DNA from: Tepidisphaeraceae bacterium
GTDB taxonomy: Bacteria; Planctomycetota; Phycisphaerae; Tepidisphaerales; Tepidisphaeraceae
Reading direction: 5' to 3'
NCBI GenBank assembly: GCA_025450555.1
Contig: JANWHF010000173.1
Location: 1 to 16,190, forward strand
Length of the DNA stretch: 16,190 nucleotides
Part shown: piece after piece, positions 6,068 through 13,510 of the stretch
Numbering within the stretch: the first letter of the stretch is position 1
How the letters are laid out: each line of letters starts with the position of its first letter
Notes under the pieces: model-generated
Told to the model about the DNA's origin: nothing
The model's database searches: none
What the model saw: only the letters and a program-made list of their open reading frames with translations
Translations under genes and position numbers: made by a program

Positions 6068-7108
6068 TCAAGCTTGATGTTTCTGCAGCATCTTGGCTGA
6101 TGCCGTGGCTGTCCGGCGACGCATGCGCAGAAAGCCGGAACTCACTAAGCCGCTGAGCGCGTATATCAGTGTGCCCAGTCCGAGCGTATAGCGATGCGCA
6201 ATCACCAGGAGCAGCAACAAGGCCAGGGTGAACAGCAATCGGGCAATCGACCTTCGTCCGCGCAAATACCGATTCACCAGATGCGGATACCGAATTGCGC
6301 TGACCATCAGCAATCCGGTCAGCAGAAGTAGAAACGGCAGAACCCACAGACACAGCCGGGAAATGCCAACGAGCTGCTGCTCGAACAGGTCCTGCTGCAT
6401 CAGCACAAATGCGGCAATCGTTCCAGCGGCGGCGGGGCTGGGCAATCCAAGAAAGCTGAAATGATGCTGCTCGCCATGCTCGTTGCTTACATTGAATCGC
6501 GCCAGACGAATGGCGGCACAACTGACATACAGCGCGCCTATGGCCCAGATCAGCCGACTGAGCAGGGGTGCGATGAATTGATTGGCATCGCGCATCGTAT
6601 CATGGAAGACCTGCAGCGCGAGGAAAGCAGGTGCGCAGCCAAAGCTGACGACATCCGCGAGGCTGTCGAGCTGGCCTCCAAAATCGGTCGTGTGGCGGGC
6701 GAATCGCGCGAGCCGACCATCCAGGGCATCGAACACCATGGCGAAGAAAATCAGATAAGCTGCGACGATAAAGCGGTGCTGGCCGACAAATGATGTCCAG
6801 TGATCGACGTCGGCCGCACCAGCCGAAAAGTTTTCCATGGAAGCGACATACATCGCCCCAAATCCGCAAATGGCATTGCCGAGCGTCGCGAGGCTCGGAA
6901 GCGAATAAACGCTGCGGATATAGGCCCGCCGCCCATGCCGGCGGATGCGCAGACGCCGTCGTTCGCGCGTCTCTTCATCCAGATCGCGCCGTCGGCGGCG
7001 ACGAAGCCGCAATCGCTTTTTATGCGGCTGCCGCAACTCCTCGGGCCGCCTTGCCGAGGGCGGCTCGACATAATGGCCGGGAACATTTTCCGGATGAATA
7101 TCGGGCAT
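6068..7108 (-). CDS. pssA: CDP-diacylglycerol-serine O-phosphatidyltransferase
   Basis: A 346-residue membrane enzyme of the CDP-alcohol phosphatidyltransferase family. It joins serine to CDP-diacylglycerol to give phosphatidylserine, the substrate of the neighbouring Psd. The family signature D-x2-D-G-x2-A-R-x8-G-x3-D-x3-D is complete: Asp127, Asp130-Gly131, Ala134-Arg135, Gly144, Asp148, Asp152. Several hydrophobic helices surround and follow it (about 111-128, 155-168 and the C-terminal half). GGAGGT lies 12 nt before the ATG at 7108, 25 nt after the psd stop. Odd features: a strongly basic region, residues 20-61, with about 20 arginines including six consecutive (36-41). The protein is also longer than bacterial type II PssA enzymes (about 180-280). 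The pairing with psd makes the serine substrate the likely one. Confidence 0.88.
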   Translation of the reverse strand: MPDIHPENVPGHYVEPPSARRPEELRQPHKKRLRLRRRRRRDLDEETRERRRLRIRRHGRRAYIRSVYSLPSLATLGNAICGFGAMYVASMENFSAGAADVDHWTSFVGQHRFIVAAYLIFFAMVFDALDGRLARFARHTTDFGGQLDSLADVVSFGCAPAFLALQVFHDTMRDANQFIAPLLSRLIWAIGALYVSCAAIRLARFNVSNEHGEQHHFSFLGLPSPAAAGTIAAFVLMQQDLFEQQLVGISRLCLWVLPFLLLLTGLLMVSAIRYPHLVNRYLRGRRSIARLLFTLALLLLLVIAHRYTLGLGTLIYALSGLVSSGFLRMRRRTATASAKMLQKHQA

Positions 7109-7133
7109 AGTGCGAGCCTGACCTCCGCGGTAT

Positions 7134-7871
7134 TCAGGCAGGGGAGTGGCGGGGAGCCACCGCTTCTGCTTCGCTGTCGTCCACCCGTTCGACTGAAGTA
7201 TGCACCTGCTTTCCGAGGCGCGCGACGATATCCGACCCGCCTCGAACCATCTGGCCAACCTTCACCACAATCTCCGGTTCCAGCCATTTCGGAATCACCA
7301 GCTCCGTGCGGCTTCCAAACTTGATCATGCCGATGCGCTGCCCGCGCGAAACAATTTGGCCGACTTGCGGCGTAAAAATGATTCTCCGTGCGATCAACCC
7401 AACGATTTGCTTGACGACCGCCACGGGCTTGCCGCTTACCGGATCGCCCAGCACCGCCGTATTCGATTCATTTTCATCCGAGGCCTGGGAATGGCGCATC
7501 GCGTTGATGAACTTGCCCTTCTTGTATTTTACGTCCAGCACTTTTCCATCGCAGGGGCTGCGGTTGACGTGAACGTTGAATACCGAAAGAAAAATGCCGA
7601 CACGGACCGCCGCCTCACCACCCAAAAGCGGCTCGCTGGGAATCTCATTGATGTCTGATACTTTGCCATCGGCGGGACTGACCATCACACTTTGCTCGCC
7701 CGGCACAACGCGGTGCGGGTCGCGGAAAAACAGAAAGAGCCAGATCAGCACCGGCACCACCAGGAACGCCAGCCAGGGGATCACGACGCCCATGACCCAG
7801 GCCATCAGCGCCAATACAGCCGCGCCGATGAGCATTTCCCGCCATCCATGTCGTGTAAGTGGGATCATCAT
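7134..7871 (-). CDS. psd: Phosphatidylserine decarboxylase proenzyme
   Basis: A 245-residue enzyme of the short Psd type, converting phosphatidylserine to phosphatidylethanolamine at the inner membrane. Two hydrophobic stretches near the N terminus (about 14-30 and 32-49) anchor it. Self-cleavage should occur at KFGSRTEL between Gly186 and Ser187, leaving a pyruvoyl group on the small subunit; the FGSR form is typical of the short enzymes, in contrast to LGST in E. coli. The presumed triad is complete: Asp68 (SPADGK), His101 (NVHVNRSP), Ser187. Two consecutive ATG codons (7871, 7868) are possible starts; the GGAAG upstream is some 13 nt away, closer spacing favouring neither. It is the first gene of the psd, pssA, DUF6414-like unit. 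Confidence 0.93.
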   Translation of the reverse strand: MMIPLTRHGWREMLIGAAVLALMAWVMGVVIPWLAFLVVPVLIWLFLFFRDPHRVVPGEQSVMVSPADGKVSDINEIPSEPLLGGEAAVRVGIFLSVFNVHVNRSPCDGKVLDVKYKKGKFINAMRHSQASDENESNTAVLGDPVSGKPVAVVKQIVGLIARRIIFTPQVGQIVSRGQRIGMIKFGSRTELVIPKWLEPEIVVKVGQMVRGGSDIVARLGKQVHTSVERVDDSEAEAVAPRHSPA

Positions 7872-7901
7872 TTAAAAATGAAGCTTCCTTTTCGAAACCT
7901 G

Positions 7902-7920
7902 GTCACTGTTGTCGAGTGAC
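7902..7920 (-). promoter_or_regulatory. Inverted repeat at the 5' end of the psd leader
   Basis: GTCACT (7902-7907) and AGTGAC (7915-7920) are perfect reverse complements around a 7-bp centre. If transcription starts near 7922 as the promoter predicts, the repeat would lie at nucleotides 2-20 of the message, either a stabilising 5' stem or an operator just downstream of the start site. Confidence 0.35.
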
Positions 7921-7928
7921 GCGAGTTG

Positions 7929-7957
7929 ACTGTAAGGGGTAGGGAAAATCAACACAA
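7929..7957 (-). promoter_or_regulatory. Candidate promoter of the psd-pssA operon
   Basis: On the minus strand TTGTGT (7957-7952), a 17-bp spacer, then TACAGT (7934-7929). Matches are 3 of 6 and 4 of 6. It lies between the terminator of the upstream pilM operon and the psd start, the only place an operon promoter could sit. Confidence 0.4.
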
Positions 7958-7960
7958 GCC

Positions 7961-7998
7961 AAAACAACAAAGCCCGGCATGCTGCGGCGCATGCCGGG
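7961..7998 (-). terminator. Intrinsic terminator of the pilM operon
   Basis: A perfect 10-bp stem, CCCGGCATGC (7973-7982) with GCATGCCGGG (7989-7998), has a 6-nt loop. On the minus strand it is followed by CTTTGTTGTTTT. It lies 34 bp past the stop of the last gene of the operon. The plus-strand side is also T-rich (TTTGATTTTT), so it could work both ways, but no plus-strand gene leads into it. Confidence 0.85.
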
Positions 7999-8031
7999 TT
8001 TGATTTTTCGCAGATTTCACCTGCATTCAGC

Positions 8032-9606
8032 TCAGCGCGCCAGGGCCTGCTGCCTGCGGTTAGGCATTCCGTCCTGCTCCTGCTGAACGGCCACTTCGGC
8101 CTTAAGCTTGTCATAATCCGGGTTGGCAGCGTCGCCCTGCTTATCCTGACGAGTCAGATTTCCGTTGGGGCCGACCAGCAGAACATAAGACGTGTCGCGC
8201 TTGCCCGAATCCTGTCGAATGTCAACAACAGTTTCATCCTTGATTGCATCTCCGGGCGCCGCATTCACCGTCGAGCGGGTCATTTTGCCATCTTTCCACT
8301 CGAAAACGTCGAATCGAACACTTTGCGTCTGACTGCTGACATTGACGACGAAGATCTGCGTTGTCGAAGGAATCGTGACAGGCTGAGTCCAGTCACTGGG
8401 CGGGCTCTCCAGAGCAAATGTATCGGCCACCTTCGGGACGGCAAGGTTTGCGCTGTCCCAAGTCGGATTCGATAAGGCGTATTTGACTTGATAGCGATAC
8501 GTATGACCTGGCTCGGCGGTGGTGTCGTGAACCATCAGATCCAGATCCTGGGTGAGAGCCATGACATTGAAATCGCCCTGTGCAGGTTGACCTCCACCCT
8601 GGCCATTGAATCCATTCTGATTCGGCACCACGGCTTGAGCGGGTCGCGGCGCGGGGGCGGGCGGCTTAGGACGCGCTGGAAAATTCGGGCGTCCATTGCG
8701 CTGCTTCTTTGTCGGATCAGGTGGCTCCGTGCCCGGTGCGTACCAGACGCGGACGCCTGGAATGACCTCGGGAAACGCCGGCTGTGTGATCTCCTGCTGC
8801 GCCTCAGTGCTGGCGGTCCACGCCTTGTACTCGTACGCATCCTTTCGAAGCGCAGCTTTCGCGGGCGGCACCACGTCCCCAGGGAAATTTACCGGATTGG
8901 CCAGACCAACCGGTTTGATAGGAGTGTCGGGTCCCCACTGGCCGCTTGGAAGCATTTCCTGGCGCGTCAGCGTGACCTGAAGGAACTTGGTATTCGTCAG
9001 CATGGGCACGTTGGCGTTGGCAAAAGGGCTCCAGCCCTTCTGAAGGTCAGCAAATGGGACCTTGAAAGTGCCGGACCACCAACCTGTATCTTTGTGAGGC
9101 GGCAACGCCTGCCCGGCAGGTACAATCGCATTGTTATTCTGCGGCTGGGCATCAGGAAGGATGACCGAAGCAATGTTCGACGAGAAAGCCACCGCGGTGG
9201 GCTTAGGCAGAACCGGGGCTTGTGCAATCAAGGCATTCTTGTTGTTCTGATCGATAACAACTCCCGGCACTTCACCGCGGACGCCTCCCCAGGCCGTCGC
9301 AAGATCAGGAGTCTTCAAATCCTTCTCGTCGATGCGCGCCAGATAAGGCCCCATCACGTCGGTAACCTTGATGTCGAGCGTATCGGATCGGCTCATTGCG
9401 GTTTTGAGAGGCTCGGCATATTTCTGCGCAATCGTGTCATCGACCTCGCCTGGCGTAAGCGCCGGCGCGGTTGGACCGGTGCCGAGCTTGACGGTAACCG
9501 GCGGCGTGATGACGTATGCGTAGACCATGTACAACAGGTATATCCCGCCCAGCGCCAGCGCGATCCACTGGACGTTCTGTTCGAGAGTCTTCAAGTGTTT
9601 TTCCAT
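8032..9606 (-). CDS. Unknown single-pass membrane protein of the pilM operon
   Basis: A 524-residue protein, last gene of the operon. It has a short cytoplasmic N terminus (MEKHLKTLEQNVQW), one membrane helix (about 14-33) and a long extracytoplasmic part. Residues 300-345 are a linker rich in Pro, Ala, Gln and Gly. After it comes a strand-rich domain containing AEPGHTYRYQVKYALSNP (365-381), which reads like a fibronectin-type or similar beta sandwich. I recognise no family. Topology and gene order recall the PilO/PilP components that stack on PilM-PilN in type IV pilus assembly platforms, but sequence similarity to them is not evident to me. The ATG at 9606 is preceded by GAGGG at good distance. 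It follows the previous gene by 52 bp and ends just before a strong terminator. Confidence 0.82.
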   Translation of the reverse strand: MEKHLKTLEQNVQWIALALGGIYLLYMVYAYVITPPVTVKLGTGPTAPALTPGEVDDTIAQKYAEPLKTAMSRSDTLDIKVTDVMGPYLARIDEKDLKTPDLATAWGGVRGEVPGVVIDQNNKNALIAQAPVLPKPTAVAFSSNIASVILPDAQPQNNNAIVPAGQALPPHKDTGWWSGTFKVPFADLQKGWSPFANANVPMLTNTKFLQVTLTRQEMLPSGQWGPDTPIKPVGLANPVNFPGDVVPPAKAALRKDAYEYKAWTASTEAQQEITQPAFPEVIPGVRVWYAPGTEPPDPTKKQRNGRPNFPARPKPPAPAPRPAQAVVPNQNGFNGQGGGQPAQGDFNVMALTQDLDLMVHDTTAEPGHTYRYQVKYALSNPTWDSANLAVPKVADTFALESPPSDWTQPVTIPSTTQIFVVNVSSQTQSVRFDVFEWKDGKMTRSTVNAAPGDAIKDETVVDIRQDSGKRDTSYVLLVGPNGNLTRQDKQGDAANPDYDKLKAEVAVQQEQDGMPNRRQQALAR

Positions 9607-9658
9607 AACACCCTCGGTGATGATTAATTAGTGACAGTTGCGTCTGAAGGCCAACGAT

Positions 9659-10957
9659 CTATTGCCCGGCGTTTGGAGTAGCGATACCAAGCTGTTGTTC
9701 GACCGCCACGGGCATCAGCGCGTCTTTGGCTGGATCCTTGCCAACGGTCCAGCCACGCATGAACAGCTCTTCGCACATCATCTTGAGGTTAACGACGGGC
9801 GCTTCGCCATAAACATATCCCTGTTCGACCGCCGCCCGGGCGTCGACAGAATTAGTATCGCAAGTGAAGACGGTAATCAGCCTGCCGCGCTGAAGCTGCG
9901 CGACGATCTCAGGCACCTTGCGGGCATCCACGTTCATTTCCACTCGGAAATGGATCACATCGTAAACCGGGTTCGAAACGCGGCCCGTTTCTGAAACGGC
10001 AAATGCTTTTCCTGCGATCATGTCATCGGTCAGTGTGGCCGCCTGGTCGCCGGACGTGGGGGCGCCGGAGTTTTGAAGCGTGACGTATTGTTTATCCGTG
10101 TCGTCAATGCTGATCTTCAGCAACTGCTTGACCGGTGCATCCATGATGTTTTGCGCTTTGGCATTGATCTGGGCGATCGCGGCGCAAACATCCTGATCGA
10201 TCCATAGCATGTTCTGCGCATACCACATCTGCTCCGGCGTGGCCTGCTTGGTAATATCCGGCCCCAGATTGCCGGCAATGTCGATCGCATCCGGATCCAG
10301 ATAGATCTTGTATTTTTCGGCGCGCTCGCGGCGCATTTTCTCAGGAAGCTTTTCTTTGGCCTGAGTGAACTGCGCGTCAACTTGAGGCTTATTCGTGGCC
10401 GTGCCGTTGATCAGAATCAGCTTGCCCTCGAAATCTTCCTTCCACATTCGATCCTCTTCAGCCTTGATTTCTTTGGCGTTTGGAGGAGTGACCGAATCGA
10501 GCACAGTCTTGATCGTTTGAGCCTTCGGATCATCAGGCGCCCAAACACCCAGGTATTGCAGGTAAGCGCGCTGGAATTGAAACGGATCCGGCGGATGAGT
10601 TACCGACATCGCCATGATGGGCTCGTGGCGATTTCGCTGAATCGTCGCCTGGAGCATTTCCTGGGCCTGTTTCTGGACCTGATCTTTGACCTCTTCACCA
10701 AGCTTGATCACCTGCTCGGTTGGAAATTGCTTGAGCGCTGGCTGCTCAGCATTCGAATCCAGTGCATTGGTGATCGGCAACTTCCGCGGTGCCGACATCA
10801 GTGACTGCATCTTATCGGCATACTTCGTTTTGCTGCTGTTGACGCTGGCCTGCAGCGTGCTGACCCATCCACTGATGGGCCAAAACAAAGCGACGATCGC
10901 GAGAACGACCACGATCCCGCACACGACGCTTGCGATGTTCTTCTTTACCAGTTCCAT
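9659..10957 (-). CDS. Unknown single-pass membrane protein, PilO-like topology
   Basis: A 432-residue protein, middle gene of the operon. It begins with a short basic tail (MELVKKN), one membrane helix (about 8-29), and then a helical segment rich in Gln, Lys and Ser (33-110) that could be a coiled coil, followed by a mixed extracytoplasmic domain. Near the C terminus, VIHFRVEMNVDARKVPEIVAQLQ is a strand-helix unit resembling the ferredoxin-like halves of PilN/PilO. The overall plan of tail, helix, coiled coil and small alpha/beta domain fits PilO, but this is by architecture only. GAGG lies 7 nt before the ATG at 10957. The gaps to the fused PilM gene (59 bp) and the downstream gene (52 bp) contain no terminator that I can see. 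Confidence 0.82.
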   Translation of the reverse strand: MELVKKNIASVVCGIVVVLAIVALFWPISGWVSTLQASVNSSKTKYADKMQSLMSAPRKLPITNALDSNAEQPALKQFPTEQVIKLGEEVKDQVQKQAQEMLQATIQRNRHEPIMAMSVTHPPDPFQFQRAYLQYLGVWAPDDPKAQTIKTVLDSVTPPNAKEIKAEEDRMWKEDFEGKLILINGTATNKPQVDAQFTQAKEKLPEKMRRERAEKYKIYLDPDAIDIAGNLGPDITKQATPEQMWYAQNMLWIDQDVCAAIAQINAKAQNIMDAPVKQLLKISIDDTDKQYVTLQNSGAPTSGDQAATLTDDMIAGKAFAVSETGRVSNPVYDVIHFRVEMNVDARKVPEIVAQLQRGRLITVFTCDTNSVDARAAVEQGYVYGEAPVVNLKMMCEELFMRGWTVGKDPAKDALMPVAVEQQLGIATPNAGQ

Positions 10958-11016
10958 GACTCTGCCTCGTTAGCCTTTATTCGCACACCGCGCCACTGGA
11001 GCACAGCGGCTTAATA

Positions 11017-13185
11017 TCACTGGTTCGATGCGACCTGACCGCCGTTATCCTTTGCCACCGGCTTCGGGTCGAGAACCACCGCTGCGACCAGGGTGATAAT
11101 TGAATCCTTCTCCATGCTCTCGCCTGGCACCAACGGGTCTTCCCATGGATCGGCTTTGGGCTCATTGTCTTCAGTATGCTGAGGTCCGCCGATAACTGCA
11201 GTAGGCGGAGCGAATGGAGAGGAGCTACCGCGCATCCCCGGCTGAATGCCTCCTCCGTTGATTCCGCCGAGCTGCCCGAATCCGTTGGCCATCGGATTGC
11301 GATAGCGATTTCGCACTGCCGATGCGGGCCTGTCCTGGGCATTGATCGTTCGAACTTCTGCGCGAACGACTCGAATAAAGGAGTAATTCTGCGGAGGATT
11401 AGGCGAATCCTGGGTTCGCGCTTTAAGAGCTTTAACTACCGTCTCGTTCACCAGGTCGGCCGGCACCGAGTTGGACGTTCGGCAACGGATGGTGACGATA
11501 TATCCGCGCTGCGCCGGGCCAGCTGGGCTATCGCCATTTTGATTATTGTTCACCTTCATCCGGTTCACATTAGTCCCGGTGTGCTTGATGAGCTTCTTCT
11601 TGCCTTGCGGCCCACCGGGCTGATTCGTGTTGTCGGTTCCAAAACCGCTCTTCTTTTCCGAATCAACATCGAATTTCTCGGCCAGCCCCGTGAACTGCGT
11701 CTCCGGCATCGCAATCTGAGGCGAAAGATCCGGGAAGTAACTCATCTTCCAGCCTTCCAACTCAATGATTTTGCGCTGGCCACGAGGAATCTTCTTGAGG
11801 GCGTCAATAGAAGGCATGGGTGGGAATGCTGTGCCGATGTCCTCGACGATGTGCGGCACGACATTTCGATCGTTTACAGCGCCGGTGAGAATCGCAATTT
11901 GTTTGCGGTCATCGGCACCAGATGATTCGACCGCCTTCCACGCCGAATCCAGGCCTGACGCTTGTCGGTAAACCGTGTCGAGTGAATGGCGCACTGGCGC
12001 CTTCGCTTCATAACTGTAATTATCGTACCAAACTCGGCCGGCATACATACCGGTGCCGACCACGAACAACGCTGCAGCCGCCGCGAACCACTTGGTCTTT
12101 TCACCCCACATCCGCTCGCGGCGAATGTGTTCGGGCAAGAGCGAGCTCGAAATCTTCGCTTCACCAAGAGCCTGAAGCGCCAGCCCGTATGCGCTGACTG
12201 CCGACAGGACATTGTCATTAAAGGTCGACAGGAATCGGGCATCGGCGGGCATCTCGGTGCCGAGCCGATCGACGCGCGCTACGTCAAGCTGAAGGTTCTG
12301 CTGAAGATATTTCTGCAAGCCCGGCAACTTGAACGTGCCGCCCAGAGCTAACACGCGGGTGATGCGCGAATCGCGGTGGGTCGATGCGTAGAAGCCAATC
12401 GACCGCTGAATTTCCGCGACCAGATCGGCAAACACCGTTCGCATGGCCTGAAGAATCTGCCGGCCGTATTTGCTGGTGGCTGCGTTGCGCTTCAGCTCTT
12501 CAGCCTTGTTGAACTTCAGCTTGAACTGCTTGACCAGCGCTTCGGTGAAATTGTTGCCGCCGATCGAGATCGACCGCATCCAGATGCTTTCGCCTTCCGC
12601 GATGATCAGGTCGGTGTTCTCGGCACCCAGATCGATGATCATCGTCGCGCCCTTGATGCGCTGATCGTGATAGAGGGCGTTGTAGACGGCCAGTGGATTG
12701 GTCTGGACGGCGCGGACGTTCATGCCGACGTCGGTGAAGTAGCGGATGTTCTGATTCACCAGATCCTTGCGCATGGCAAAGATCCCGACTTCGACGTCCG
12801 GCGATTGATCGTTCTGGAAAAGCTGGTAAGCCCACTCGACTTCATCGAGCGGGAAAGGGATCTGCTGGATCGCCTCGAAGCGGACAATCTCGGGAATCTT
12901 CTTCGGTTCAACAGGCGGGAGCTTGATGAAGCGGGCAAAGCTCGATTGGCCGCTCACGCCAATCGCCACCGCACCGCCCTTGATGTTCTGCCTTTGGGTA
13001 AAGTTGGCCAGGGCGGTTTGGATCAGCGATTCACGATTATCCCCGGCCTGCGACAGGATCTGCTCATGCTCGATGACTTCAAAATCATCGATTTTGAGCT
13101 GGTTATTGCCATCGCGGACCAATCGGATCGCCTTGAGAGCGCGGTTTCCGATATCGATGCCCCACGCGAATCGAGCGTTGGCCAT
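11017..13185 (-). CDS. pilM: PilM-PilN fusion, type IV pilus assembly platform protein
   Basis: A 722-residue protein, first gene of the operon. Residues 1 to about 340 form a PilM actin-like ATPase: phosphate-1 loop GIDIGNRALKAI (9-20), phosphate-2 loop DLGAENTDL (185-193) and adenosine motif LALGGTFKLPGL (279-290). Directly after, SLLPEHIRRER (348-358) resembles the N-terminal motif by which PilN binds PilM. Then follow a membrane helix (about 366-383) and an extracytoplasmic part. That part has a first domain (about 400-500), a low-complexity linker (510-560), a strand-rich segment (561-617, GYIVTIRCRTSNSV) and a disordered Gly/Pro tail. In most bacteria PilM and PilN are separate and PilN is about 200 residues long, so this is a fusion with a larger outer domain. 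AGGAG stands 5 nt before the ATG at 13185. The role as a pilus or type II secretion-like platform is inferred. Confidence 0.88.
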   Translation of the reverse strand: MANARFAWGIDIGNRALKAIRLVRDGNNQLKIDDFEVIEHEQILSQAGDNRESLIQTALANFTQRQNIKGGAVAIGVSGQSSFARFIKLPPVEPKKIPEIVRFEAIQQIPFPLDEVEWAYQLFQNDQSPDVEVGIFAMRKDLVNQNIRYFTDVGMNVRAVQTNPLAVYNALYHDQRIKGATMIIDLGAENTDLIIAEGESIWMRSISIGGNNFTEALVKQFKLKFNKAEELKRNAATSKYGRQILQAMRTVFADLVAEIQRSIGFYASTHRDSRITRVLALGGTFKLPGLQKYLQQNLQLDVARVDRLGTEMPADARFLSTFNDNVLSAVSAYGLALQALGEAKISSSLLPEHIRRERMWGEKTKWFAAAAALFVVGTGMYAGRVWYDNYSYEAKAPVRHSLDTVYRQASGLDSAWKAVESSGADDRKQIAILTGAVNDRNVVPHIVEDIGTAFPPMPSIDALKKIPRGQRKIIELEGWKMSYFPDLSPQIAMPETQFTGLAEKFDVDSEKKSGFGTDNTNQPGGPQGKKKLIKHTGTNVNRMKVNNNQNGDSPAGPAQRGYIVTIRCRTSNSVPADLVNETVVKALKARTQDSPNPPQNYSFIRVVRAEVRTINAQDRPASAVRNRYRNPMANGFGQLGGINGGGIQPGMRGSSSPFAPPTAVIGGPQHTEDNEPKADPWEDPLVPGESMEKDSIITLVAAVVLDPKPVAKDNGGQVASNQ

Positions 13186-13212
13186 ATTGGCTCCTGTTGA
13201 AACTAATGCGGG

Positions 13213-13259
13213 CGCCGGTCACGAATGGACCTTAATTGGGAAACATTCAATTACCGGCG
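13213..13259 (-). promoter_or_regulatory. Nested stems in the leader of the pilM operon
   Basis: CGCCGGT (13213-13219) pairs with ACCGGCG (13253-13259), and inside it AATTG (13234-13238) pairs with CAATT (13248-13252). On one side the two stems are directly continuous, on the other a 14-nt bulge separates them. The structure ends 27 nt before the pilM start codon and so falls in the transcript leader; it may affect translation. No known riboswitch class is recognised. Confidence 0.35.
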
Positions 13260-13366
13260 GCTTTCGGCCATCCGGCGGCGCGGCCGGGGTAGCTTGCCCA
13301 TCGCGTCGCCAAGGTGCTCCGTCCTATGGTGTAACTTCAATTCAAAGTCGCTTCAACTTTTGCTGT

Positions 13367-13429
13367 GTGGCGGATCGTCCCAGAATCAAAGTTGGTGGAC
13401 CAAATCCGTCTAACTTAACAATCCGCCAC
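13367..13429. promoter_or_regulatory. 9-bp inverted repeat in the pilM/mtaB intergenic region
   Basis: GTGGCGGAT (13367-13375) and ATCCGCCAC (13421-13429) are perfect reverse complements 45 bp apart. Between them lies a second palindrome, TTGGT-GG-ACCAA (13392-13403). The right arm ends one base before the -35 box of the predicted mtaB promoter. It could be a two-site operator or the base of a structured transcript leader on either strand. The remainder of the 325-bp gap 13186-13510 holds the leader stems at 13213-13259 and the mtaB promoter; I found no good promoter for pilM. Confidence 0.4.
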
Positions 13430-13430
13430 T

Positions 13431-13459
13431 TTCACTCTGCCCCGCGATGCATCTAATAT
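13431..13459 (+). promoter_or_regulatory. Promoter of mtaB-dtd
   Basis: TTCACT (13431-13436), a 17-bp spacer, then TAATAT (13454-13459), each matching consensus at 4 of 6. Transcription would start near 13466, giving a leader of about 45 nt. Confidence 0.45.
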
Positions 13460-13510
13460 GACGCTCGCGACGGCGATAAGTTCTTCGATCAGCTTTACCG
13501 AACGACGTTC

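Noticed and set aside
6048..6521. Upstream extension of the DUF6414-like frame
   Set aside because: It covers the 3' end of pssA in another frame; the pssA translation has the complete family signature, and MSNQNK at 6047 is the natural start.
7109..7258. Upstream extension of the pssA frame
   Set aside because: It overlaps the C terminus of psd; the ATG at 7108 follows GGAGGT and the psd stop.
8488..9627. 379-codon plus-strand open frame opposite the last pilM-operon gene
   Set aside because: Arg/Leu-rich antisense shadow without ribosome site; the minus-strand protein has a clear membrane helix and operon context.
12376..13200. 274-codon plus-strand open frame opposite pilM
   Set aside because: The minus strand encodes all PilM nucleotide-binding motifs across this stretch; the plus frame is a mirror of its codon bias.
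13334..13356. Direct repeat CTTCAA x2 (13334-13339, 13351-13356)
   Set aside because: Only six bases, in an AT-rich patch; chance is likely.
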